Source: Myxococcota bacterium
GTDB lineage: Bacteria; Myxococcota_A; UBA9160; UBA4427
Assembly: GCA_029941885.1 (NCBI GenBank)
Contig: JAPYTP010000009.1
Location: 28,369-66,771, forward strand
Length of the DNA: 38,403 bases
Direction: 5' to 3'
Position numbers and translations under genes: made by a program
Part shown: positions 32,117 to 38,403 of the stretch, one piece after another
Layout of the letters: each line of letters starts with the position of its first letter
Numbering within the stretch: position 1 is the stretch's first letter
The notes under the pieces: model-generated
Database searches by the model: none
Seen by the model: the letters and a program-made list of their open reading frames with translations, nothing else
Told to the model about the DNA's origin: nothing

Positions 32117-32977
32117 ATGCAGGTGGGTGTCGTCACGCAGCTTCGTCGCTACCCGGTCAAGAGCATGGGGGGCGAGATCATCGAGTCGCTCTCCCTCGGG
32201 TCGGGCGGAATGCCCGGCGATCGGGCCTGGGCGATTCGGGACGAGAAGGAGGGTGGGATCCGCGGGGCCAAGAAATTCGCGGCCCTGATGTCGTGTTCGG
32301 CCCGTTATGCGGAGGAGCCCGCGGTGGAGGGTTCCAGCCCGGCGGAGATCACGCTACCGGATGGCTCGAATTTCGCGACCGGAGTCGACGACGCGGGCGA
32401 GCGGATCTCGAAGTTCCTCGATCATCCGGTGACGCTCTGGCCGCTGCTGCCGGCGGACGCGATCGATCACTATCGCCGGGGCGCGCCGCCGAGCGATGAC
32501 ATGGAGCAGGATCTTCGGGCGATGTTCGGCCGATTGCCGGAGGAGCCCTTGCCCGACCTATCGGTTTTCCCTCCCGAACTCTTCGAATACGACACTCCGC
32601 CGGGAACGTATTTCGATGCCTATCCCCTCTTGATGATGACGCAGTCCTCCCTCGACACGATGCAGGCACGCGCGCCCGAATCTCGCTTCGACGTTCGCCG
32701 CTTCCGGCCGAATTTCGTGATCGGCGAGACGCCGGCCGACTCCGAATTTCCGGAGCGGGATTGGTGTGGGGGGCGCCTTCGCATCGGCGACGCGGTGATC
32801 GCGGTCGAGATCGAGTGTCCGCGCTGCGTCATGACGACCCACGGTCTCGAGGAATTGCCCAAGGATCCGCAGCTGATGCGCGCGCTCGTGCGCGAGGCGG
32901 ACGGGAATCTCGGCGTCTACGCGAAGGTCGAGACGCCGGGTCGGGTTCGTGTCGGAGATCCCGTCGAGCTTCTCTGA
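32117..32977 (+). CDS. MOSC domain-containing protein (MOSC N-terminal beta-barrel plus MOSC)
   Basis: 286 residues from ATG 32117, with GGGAGG 5 bases upstream. The N-terminal MOSC_N part starts VTQLRRYPVKSMGGEIIESL and contains GMPGDRAWAIRDEKEGG. The MOSC domain follows with FRPNFVIGETP, DWCGGRLRIGDAVIAVEIEC and PRCVMTTHGL, holding the conserved Cys that binds molybdenum cofactor in this family (PRC). The end RVRVGDPVELL is typical. MOSC proteins are linked to molybdenum-sulfur transfer or act as small molybdoenzymes (compare YcbX, mARC). The molybdopterin oxidoreductase in this window is 14 kb away, so no direct pairing can be claimed. Confidence 0.94.
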   Translation: MQVGVVTQLRRYPVKSMGGEIIESLSLGSGGMPGDRAWAIRDEKEGGIRGAKKFAALMSCSARYAEEPAVEGSSPAEITLPDGSNFATGVDDAGERISKFLDHPVTLWPLLPADAIDHYRRGAPPSDDMEQDLRAMFGRLPEEPLPDLSVFPPELFEYDTPPGTYFDAYPLLMMTQSSLDTMQARAPESRFDVRRFRPNFVIGETPADSEFPERDWCGGRLRIGDAVIAVEIECPRCVMTTHGLEELPKDPQLMRALVREADGNLGVYAKVETPGRVRVGDPVELL

Positions 32978-33055
32978 ATCGACTCTTCCCGAGAATTCGA
33001 CTTGGTGTCGGCTACGCGGTCGACCGCCCGGCTGGGCTCGCCGTCGGCGCTCGAA

Positions 33056-33129
33056 TGGATCCCCGATATGGATTCGAACCATAATTCACAGATTCAGAGT
33101 CTGTTGTCCTGCCGTTAGACGATCGGGGA
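33056..33129 (-). tRNA. tRNA-Gln(CTG), copy 1
   Basis: A 74-base tRNA on the minus strand including CCA. The acceptor is TCCCCGA pairing with TCGGGGA, with a U1-A72 pair as in glutamine tRNAs. The anticodon stem ACAGA/TCTGT encloses CTCTGAA with anticodon CTG; the T arm is ATGGTTCGAATCCAT. The discriminator base is T, not the G usual for glutamine tRNAs. It is identical to the copy at 34011-34084. Confidence 0.92.
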
Positions 33130-33164
33130 TCGGAAAGGTTTCGCCGCTACTCAGCGACCCCGGG

Positions 33165-33584
33165 CTATTTCGCCGCGGCGGCTCCGTTCGAAGGCGCCGA
33201 TTCGATGGCGTCGAAATAGTCCCAGGGAAACTCGGGCTCGATGATCGGTGCGAAGTCCTCCGGAATCTCGAAGGGGCAGGAGAGGATCTCCCAGATCCCC
33301 ACGACCTCGGTCGTAACGAACCAGCCGATGCCCATCGCGAATCCGAGCGGAAGCCCCGCCGCGGCGCCGCGATTGTGGGTCTCGATGATCATCTGACCGG
33401 GAATGGCGAGGAAGCCCAGGGCGACATTGGCGAAGCCGCGGCCGACCTTGCGGGCCGAGTTGTATTCGGGTTCGGCAAGCGCGGTCGTCGGCGCACCGAC
33501 GAGCCCGATCGCGAGCAGCGTAGTCGCAAGCGTGAATGCCCAACGAGAATTTCGGCGTCCCTGATTGCTGCGGTGATCAGCCAT
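33165..33584 (-). CDS. exosortase-system-associated protein, TIGR04073-like
   Basis: 139 residues from ATG 33584. The longer open frame to 33689 is dropped because a signal peptide then begins cleanly: positively charged start, AFTLATTLLAIGLVGAPTTA, and an Ala-x-Ala site near ALAEP. The mature part carries SARKVGRGFANVALGFLAIP near residue 40, ETHNRGAAAGLPLGFAMGIG and, near the end, PFEIPEDFAPIIEPEFPWDY. This order of blocks is what I know from the TIGR04073 family, reported near exosortase/PEP-CTERM systems. No exosortase gene is in the window. The gene sits between the two tRNA-Gln copies. Function unknown. Confidence 0.78.
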   Translation of the reverse strand: MADHRSNQGRRNSRWAFTLATTLLAIGLVGAPTTALAEPEYNSARKVGRGFANVALGFLAIPGQMIIETHNRGAAAGLPLGFAMGIGWFVTTEVVGIWEILSCPFEIPEDFAPIIEPEFPWDYFDAIESAPSNGAAAAK

Positions 33585-33780
33585 TTTCGTGTCTCTCCAA
33601 GAGTTCGGATAAATGGATTCGAAGGGGGGCGTGGCGAAATTTTCCGCCCGCGAGCGACCAAGCTCCCCGTGAGAGGCGCGAGAATACACCCCATGGGGGA
33701 AGCAGTCGACCTCGCCCCACCCGACGTCGCGTTTCGGACCGAATGGGTTCCGAACTGAACGGGGAAGGCCGAGTTATGCG

Positions 33781-33987
33781 GTGTCGCCCCTCGATAGGGT
33801 GGGGAGTATCGACAACGTGCTGCGCCCGCGACTCGTCGGCTCGGACGCCAAGATGTCCGACCGGATGATCATGATCGGCACGCTGGGCGGGATTTCACTC
33901 TTCGGCCCGATCGTGGCGGCCGTCTTCGTGACCCTGTGGGATGTCTACGGTCGCGCCTTCGCCGATTCGCTCCCGCCGACAGATTGA
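33781..33987 (+). pseudogene. 3' remnant of an AI-2E (PerM) family transporter gene
   Basis: A 68-residue open frame starting at GTG 33781 matches only the C-terminal end of AI-2E family exporters: SIDNVLRPRLVGSDAKMSDR, then IGTLGGISLFGPIVAAVFVT and LWDVYG. A complete member has about 350 residues and eight helices. The first 85 percent is absent and upstream is the divergent TIGR04073 gene. Within the remnant, the usual spacer between the LFG and GP-I-AA blocks is about 8-9 residues short, indicating an internal deletion as well. No ribosome-binding site is obvious. It could be expressed as a short membrane peptide but most likely is debris. Confidence 0.65.
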
Positions 33988-34010
33988 ACTCGGGTGGGGG
34001 CGGGCCGAGT

Positions 34011-34084
34011 TGGATCCCCGATATGGATTCGAACCATAATTCACAGATTCAGAGTCTGTTGTCCTGCCGTTAGACGATCGGGGA
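34011..34084 (-). tRNA. tRNA-Gln(CTG), copy 2
   Basis: All 74 bases are identical to the tRNA at 33056-33129, including the unusual T discriminator, and it lies in the same orientation 955 bases away. The flanks differ from the second or third base on both sides, so the repeated unit is the tRNA itself. The 291 bases from here to 34375 hold no gene. Confidence 0.92.
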
Positions 34085-34296
34085 TCACTCGTGGGGCCGT
34101 TGTGTACCGGATGGCGGCGCGCTCCTCAAGGTCGGCGCTGCACCCAGGGACGTATTGGCGGTCGATCAGGAGGCCGCGAAAGGATGAATCGGTCAGGGCC
34201 CCCCACGAATTGAGTCTCCCCATGGGGCTTCCGAGAGCCTGCCCCTCATTCCCGGTGGATCCGGCACGCAGGGTGTTGCCCGCCGAGGGGCTTTCG

Positions 34297-34302
34297 TAGA
34301 AT
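34297..34302 (+). promoter_or_regulatory. candidate -10 element TAGAAT for the crotonase at 34376
   Basis: TAGAAT lies 73 bases before the start codon, with a possible -35 TTGCCC at 34276-34281 (spacing 15). The following bases are identical to those after the TAGAAT at 1287. Confidence 0.32.
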
Positions 34303-34375
34303 CGGCGCCCGCCCTCGCGCGCCTGTCCGAAGCCGCCGAAACCCCGCTCTTGAATCGCTGGAAGGAGTCCCCGAA

Positions 34376-35173
34376 ATGCCCGCCGTCATCGTCGAGAAGG
34401 AAGGTCACATCCTCATCGTGACCCTGAATCGCCCGGAGAAGAAGAACTGCGTCAACTCGGAGGTGATGTGTCGTCTCTGTGATGCCTGGATCCAGCTCGA
34501 CGAGGATCCGGATCTTCGCGTCGCCATCCTGACCGGAACCGGCGACACGTTCTGCGCGGGGATGGATCTGTCGGAGATCCCGAAACTGCGCACGGGCAAG
34601 CCCGAGAACGACTGGATGAAACGGGTGATGGAAAACCCGAACATGATGATGGACTGCTGGCTCAAGACCTATCGCCCGACCAAGCCCGTCATCCTGGCGG
34701 CGGAAGGCTTCGCGCGGGCCGGCGGAACCGAGATTCTCCAGGGCACCGACATCCGCGTGGCCGGGGAGAGTGCCATGTTTGGCGTGACCGAGGTCCAGCG
34801 CGGTCTCTTCCCGATGGCGGGCTCGGCGGTTCGCTTGCGACGCCAGATCCCCTATGCGATCGCGGCGGAGATGCTGCTCGCGGGCGAGGATCTGCCTGCG
34901 CAGCGCGCCTGCGACCTCGGGCTCGTGAACCACGTCGTGCCCGACGGGCAGGCGCTCGCGAAGGCCAAGGAGATCGCGAACCGGATCGCGAGCAACGGAC
35001 CGCTCGCCGTGGCGGGTATCCTGGCGACGCTTCGCGCGACGGAGACGATGCCCGAGGAAGAGGCTTTCAAGATCGAGATGGAGCACGGCATCAAGGTGAT
35101 GATGTCGAAGGACGCCGCCGAAGGACCACGCGCCTTTCTCGAGAAGCGGGATCCGGTCTTCACGGGCGAGTAG
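34376..35173 (+). CDS. enoyl-CoA hydratase/isomerase (crotonase) family protein
   Basis: 265 residues with AAGGAG upstream of ATG 34376. Crotonase features are LIVTLNRPEKKNCVNSEVM, the first oxyanion-hole segment FCAGMDLSEIP near residue 62, and FARAGGTEILQGTDIRVAGE near residue 118. FGVTEVQRGLFPMAGSA follows with a glutamate at the second catalytic position. Both acid positions are therefore filled, unlike the crotonase at 23892-24674, and hydratase activity is plausible. It is monocistronic and convergent with the antiporter. The exact acyl-CoA is unknown. Confidence 0.93.
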   Translation: MPAVIVEKEGHILIVTLNRPEKKNCVNSEVMCRLCDAWIQLDEDPDLRVAILTGTGDTFCAGMDLSEIPKLRTGKPENDWMKRVMENPNMMMDCWLKTYRPTKPVILAAEGFARAGGTEILQGTDIRVAGESAMFGVTEVQRGLFPMAGSAVRLRRQIPYAIAAEMLLAGEDLPAQRACDLGLVNHVVPDGQALAKAKEIANRIASNGPLAVAGILATLRATETMPEEEAFKIEMEHGIKVMMSKDAAEGPRAFLEKRDPVFTGE

Positions 35174-35194
35174 CGGCGGGGTCGAGGCGCGACC

Positions 35195-36577
35195 CTACGA
35201 GACCCACCACAGATAGAGCGCCGCGAGCGCCAGCTGTCCGATCGCGTAGGGCAGCGCGGTCCGAACGAAGGTCGCGAAGCTCATCGCGAGCCCGTACTTG
35301 TGGATGATCGTGACGGCGACCAGCGTCGAGGCCGATCCGATCGGCGTCAGGTTGCCGCCGAGATTGGCGCCGAATACGACGGACCACCAATAGGGGGAGT
35401 CGCTGGCAATCCCCGTGTCGCCGAGGATCTTCGCGAGCATCGCCGCCAGGGGAATATTGTCCGTCACCGAACTCGCGACGGCGGACGCGACCAGGAGTGT
35501 CATCGGTCCACCCGGCTCGCCCATCTCGAGGACCGGGCGGAGAATCTGCCCGATCGCGTCGAGCACCAGGGCGTGTTCCATCACGTTGATCACGATGAAG
35601 AGCGCCGCGAAGAAGGCCAGCAGATCCCAATCGACGGTCTGATAGAAGCGGTCCGCCGTCGACTTGTGTCGGATCAGCATGATGATCGCGAAGGAGAGGG
35701 CGACATAGCCCATCCCGAGATCGTTCAGCAGGCTGTCCGGGACCGAAGCCGCGGCGATCGTCCCGATGAAGGCGACGAGCATCGTCGCTCCGAACCAGAA
35801 CGCGAAATCCGATTCGATGCCGTCGTTCTCATCGAAGCCGGCGACCTGGGCGGCGGCTTCTTCGATCTCGGTATCGCTGGCCAGACGTCGGATGTCGAAG
35901 AGCTTCGCTCCGAGGGCGAGGGTTCCCGCGGTTGCGACAAGCACATAGGGCGCCGCACGCAAGAAGAAGCTCATGAAGGAAATGCCGGCGGCGTTGCCCA
36001 CGATGATATTCGGGACGGAGCTGATCAGCGTCAGCAGACCGCCAACGTTCGTGAGCAGCCCTTCGATCAGGAGGAAGCCGAGCAGCTTGTCCTCGATGCC
36101 GAGCCGCTTCAGCGAGACGCCGGTGAGAGAGCCGACGATGATCATCGCCGTGACGTTGTTCAGGACCGCCGAGAAGAAGACCGTCATGACACCGTAGAAG
36201 ACGAGCAGCAGCAGCGGATCGCCCCGAGAAGTCTTCGTCAGCCGGATCGCGATCCAGGAGAAGAGGCCCGACTTCGACGTGATGTCGACGAAGAGCGACG
36301 AGCCGAGAATGATCGCGACGACGCCCCAGTCGATCGCCGGGATATAGACCGGTAGAAGGATCGACTCCTCGCCCGTGCGGATCACCATGTCATGAAAGGG
36401 CAGCAGGCCGAGCGCACCGCCGAGCAGGAGACAGAGGACCGCGAAGCCGCCGACGATCACGGATTTCTTGGCGTGGAGTTTCTCTTCGAGGGCCAGGCAC
36501 GCGATCATGCACACCAACAGGAACGCGAACAGGCCCGTCACCATCATCGGAACTTCGTGATGCACCGCTTCTGTCAA
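35195..36577 (-). CDS. ArsB/NhaD-type ion transporter (probable Na+/H+ antiporter)
   Basis: 460 residues with eleven or twelve predicted helices. The start is TTG 36577 with AGAGG 7 bases upstream. It belongs to the ion-transporter superfamily: FSAVLNNVTAMIIVGSLTGV and SSVTDNIPLAAMLAKILG are the two paired re-entrant signatures (Asn-Asn-Val-Thr and Thr-Asp-Asn-Ile-Pro). GANLGGNLTPIGSASTLVAV is the conserved glycine-rich helix of NhaD and ArsB-like carriers. Transport of Na+ against H+ is the commonest activity of this branch, but arsenite or dicarboxylate export cannot be excluded. The universal stress protein gene lies 52 bases upstream on the same strand; such pairs suggest control of transport by a nucleotide-binding protein. 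Confidence 0.88.
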   Translation of the reverse strand: MTEAVHHEVPMMVTGLFAFLLVCMIACLALEEKLHAKKSVIVGGFAVLCLLLGGALGLLPFHDMVIRTGEESILLPVYIPAIDWGVVAIILGSSLFVDITSKSGLFSWIAIRLTKTSRGDPLLLLVFYGVMTVFFSAVLNNVTAMIIVGSLTGVSLKRLGIEDKLLGFLLIEGLLTNVGGLLTLISSVPNIIVGNAAGISFMSFFLRAAPYVLVATAGTLALGAKLFDIRRLASDTEIEEAAAQVAGFDENDGIESDFAFWFGATMLVAFIGTIAAASVPDSLLNDLGMGYVALSFAIIMLIRHKSTADRFYQTVDWDLLAFFAALFIVINVMEHALVLDAIGQILRPVLEMGEPGGPMTLLVASAVASSVTDNIPLAAMLAKILGDTGIASDSPYWWSVVFGANLGGNLTPIGSASTLVAVTIIHKYGLAMSFATFVRTALPYAIGQLALAALYLWWVS

Positions 36578-36629
36578 GGGAGGCCCTCTTTGGGAGTCGG
36601 GGGAGTGATCCGCTTTAGAGCGTCACGCA

Positions 36630-37487
36630 TCAGAGCATCAATAGAGGAATCTGCCGCAGTTCGACCGCGAGGGGATAGGCGCTTCCGCGCATGGCGAGCT
36701 GGTCTCCGTCCATCGTGTGCATGATGAGAAGATCGACCTCGTGTTCCTCGACGAGTCGTCGATACTCGGCGAGTCGATGTCCGACGGTCACGATTTCCTC
36801 GATCTTGATGTGGAGCGCCTCGGCTTCGATGAGGTCGCGACAGCGACGGATATAGTCCGCCGGTTCCTTTTGGAGCTGGGCGGGGATGAGCGCATTCGCC
36901 TGATCCGTGTCGATCTCGGCGATCTTCGAAATCGCCTCGAGCACCCGTTCGAGGGCGGGGCCACTCTCGATATGGGTGAGCCAGCAGGTCCCCTCGGACT
37001 CGGTGAAGCGAAGCGCCCAGTTCACGAGCAGATCGTCGCCGACGAGGTGATCCGTGATTGCCATGACGCAGTCGGTATCGAGAAGGCTGTGGTCGAGCGA
37101 ATGGTCGGCGTCCGGGTGCGGCAGAACGAGAACGGGGATCTGGGTCGCCTGGGTGAGTACGTCGAGGTGTTCGCCGAGGCTATAGGGCCACTTCCACGCT
37201 TGCGAATGGAGATGGCGATAGGTCACGATCAGATCGGGCCCGCGGCTGGCAACCGCCTCGAGCAGGGCGCCCACCGTCTCGAAAGCCCCGCCGTCGAGAT
37301 GGGACCATTCGGGCCGTCCCTCTTCGAGGACCGAGAGGAAGTTTCGGACCTGATCGAAGAACTGGAGCGCGTCCTCGCCGTCGAAGTCGCTGACGACCAG
37401 GATCCGAGTGGGCTCGATTCGCTGATAGGTGTAGACGGCCTTGTCGGCGGAGCGGAAGAGAGATTCGTATTGGTCGATTTTCGTCAT
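36630..37487 (-). CDS. universal stress protein (UspA family, tandem-domain length)
   Basis: 285 residues, long enough for two Usp domains. The N-terminal half has RILVVSDFDGEDALQFF and ends in IPVLVLPHPDADHS. The C-terminal half ends in the common block VDLLIMHTMDGDQLAMRGSA, followed by ELRQIPLLML. The full Gly-x2-Gly-x9-Gly-Ser/Thr ATP-binding motif is not complete in either half, so nucleotide binding is uncertain. It is 52 bases upstream of the antiporter gene and 21 bases downstream of the saccharopine-dehydrogenase-like gene, all minus strand, likely one operon. Usp proteins are often fused or paired with cation antiporters, so a regulatory role over the antiporter is inferred. Confidence 0.84.
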   Translation of the reverse strand: MTKIDQYESLFRSADKAVYTYQRIEPTRILVVSDFDGEDALQFFDQVRNFLSVLEEGRPEWSHLDGGAFETVGALLEAVASRGPDLIVTYRHLHSQAWKWPYSLGEHLDVLTQATQIPVLVLPHPDADHSLDHSLLDTDCVMAITDHLVGDDLLVNWALRFTESEGTCWLTHIESGPALERVLEAISKIAEIDTDQANALIPAQLQKEPADYIRRCRDLIEAEALHIKIEEIVTVGHRLAEYRRLVEEHEVDLLIMHTMDGDQLAMRGSAYPLAVELRQIPLLML

Positions 37488-37508
37488 GATGCGGTCGCGG
37501 GTCTCAGT

Positions 37509-38403
37509 CTAGCCGACCTCGCTCGGGGGCGGCCTTGCTTCGGGTCTGTTCGGTTCGGTCTGCTCGAAATCCCTGCGCCGACAGTCGGCGACTCCCAACA
37601 CGAAATCGGCGCCGAAGGCCGTGGCGGGGGTCTGAAAACCGACGGGTGCTTCGCCCTCGATCGCCCGTCGCGCGGCCTCGACGGCCACGATCGGGGTCAG
37701 GGCATATCCGCTCGGCGTTTCGAGGAGCGAGCGCGCCGTCTCTCCCCCTGCGCCCTCGACCTCCGCCAGGAGAAACGTTCGCGTCCCCTCGCGTTCTGCC
37801 GCGGTCGGTCCCTCGCGCATTCCGTCGATGCGCCGCTTCAAGAAGCGCTGCAGGGCGGGCGTCCGTAGCAAGGGCGTCGCCAGCCGGCTCGCCTTGATCA
37901 TTCGGGGGACGCCCCCCGAGAGAATGAAATAGACCTCGATATTCGGGATTCCGGTCGAGTGGAACGCCGTCGCGACATCGCCCCAGGGCATCGCGATTCC
38001 CCGCGTCGGTCCGGCCCCGAAATCGAAGCGGCGTTCGAGGCTTCCACTCGCCTGACGTTGCAGGATCCCGTCCCTTCGAATGCGCAGGCCGTCGCCTAAC
38101 GACTCGACCAGCGTTCGGGCCGTACCGCGGGATACACCGCCGCCCATTCCGGCGATCGCAATTCGCAGGTGGGTCGGTTCCTCGACTCTCGATGTCGTAT
38201 GGACCGCGAGGCAATCGCTCGGGACGACGCTAGCGCCAACCCCCGGAAGCAGCAGGACGCCAGCCGCGCGGGCTTCCGCATCGCGCCGCGCGATCGCCTC
38301 GAAGACATCGATCTCGCCCGTCACGTCCAGGTAATGTGTCCCCGTCGCGAGGCAGGCGTCGACCATTGGGCGTGCGGTCGTGGAGAAGGGTCCGGCGATA
38401 TGG
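37509..38403 (-). CDS. saccharopine dehydrogenase-like NAD(P)-binding protein (trans-acting enoyl reductase type), N-terminus beyond the window
   Basis: The visible 298 residues are the C-terminal part of a protein of about 390-420 residues; the reading frame continues past the window end with no start. The visible front reads HIAGPFSTTARPMVDACLAT, then GTHYLDVTGEIDVFEAIARR and GVLLLPGVGASVVPSDCLAV, all characteristic of the saccharopine dehydrogenase NADP-binding family. Mycobacterial members of this family include the trans-acting enoyl reductase Rv2953, which works on lipid backbones. The tail has FLLAEVEGAGGETARSLLET. It is first of a minus-strand run with the universal stress protein. 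A lipid reductase role is possible but not shown by the sequence. Confidence 0.88.
   Translation of the reverse strand, partial: HIAGPFSTTARPMVDACLATGTHYLDVTGEIDVFEAIARRDAEARAAGVLLLPGVGASVVPSDCLAVHTTSRVEEPTHLRIAIAGMGGGVSRGTARTLVESLGDGLRIRRDGILQRQASGSLERRFDFGAGPTRGIAMPWGDVATAFHSTGIPNIEVYFILSGGVPRMIKASRLATPLLRTPALQRFLKRRIDGMREGPTAAEREGTRTFLLAEVEGAGGETARSLLETPSGYALTPIVAVEAARRAIEGEAPVGFQTPATAFGADFVLGVADCRRRDFEQTEPNRPEARPPPSEVG

Overview
The window is GC-rich bacterial DNA, densely packed with genes on both strands. It has Gram-negative features: an RND pump with its periplasmic adaptor, a TIGR04073-type secreted protein and CCA-encoding tRNAs. The gene content is dominated by acyl-CoA chemistry (a FATP-type acyl-CoA synthetase, two family III CoA-transferases, two crotonases), plus glutathione transferases, a luciferase-like flavin oxidoreductase and a selenoprotein. 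This mix suits an uncultured soil or marine lineage such as a myxococcotal/deltaproteobacterial or Binatota-like bacterium. That placement is inference from gene content, not a taxonomic assignment.

Layout. 1-3.6 kb: a truncated MscS-like membrane protein, divergent from an exported DUF3604 protein. 3.6-4.5 kb: a TetR regulator and a 72-residue ORF on the minus strand; a perfect 8-bp inverted repeat overlaps the tetR promoter. 4.7-11.2 kb: a plus-strand run of GST-like protein, FATP-type synthetase, a decayed thioesterase-like pseudogene, two more GSTs and an LLM oxidoreductase. 11.3-15.7 kb: an RND efflux permease, split by a frameshift at a 10-base homopolymer, and its membrane-fusion protein. 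16.0-18.3 kb: a molybdopterin oxidoreductase. 18.3-21.7 kb: CoA-transferase, CurA-like reductase and CoA-transferase on the minus strand.

21.8-23.9 kb holds the most interesting locus. A thioredoxin-fold fusion protein is followed by a UGSC-family gene whose in-frame TGA (23611-23613) is read here as selenocysteine. A perfect 8-bp hairpin sits at a bacterial SECIS distance downstream. A conventional stop-to-stop reading cuts this gene in two.

23.9-29.8 kb: crotonase, tyrosine-phosphatase-like protein, NTF2-like protein, DUF1624 membrane protein, GPH-type MFS transporter and SDR. 30.0-34.1 kb: tRNA-Ser(TGA), a D-aminoacylase-like amidohydrolase, a MOSC protein, and two identical tRNA-Gln(CTG) genes flanking a TIGR04073 gene and the 3' remnant of an AI-2E-type transporter. 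34.4-38.4 kb: a second crotonase, then a minus-strand run of saccharopine-dehydrogenase-like reductase (cut by the window end), universal stress protein and ArsB/NhaD-type antiporter.

The 4.7-21.7 kb genes read as uptake, activation, redox modification, conjugation and efflux of hydrophobic carboxylic acids or xenobiotics, but no substrate can be named from sequence. No CRISPR array, insertion sequence, replication origin or rRNA was seen. No stretch over 300 bases lacks a gene, unless the transporter remnant is discounted (33585-34010).
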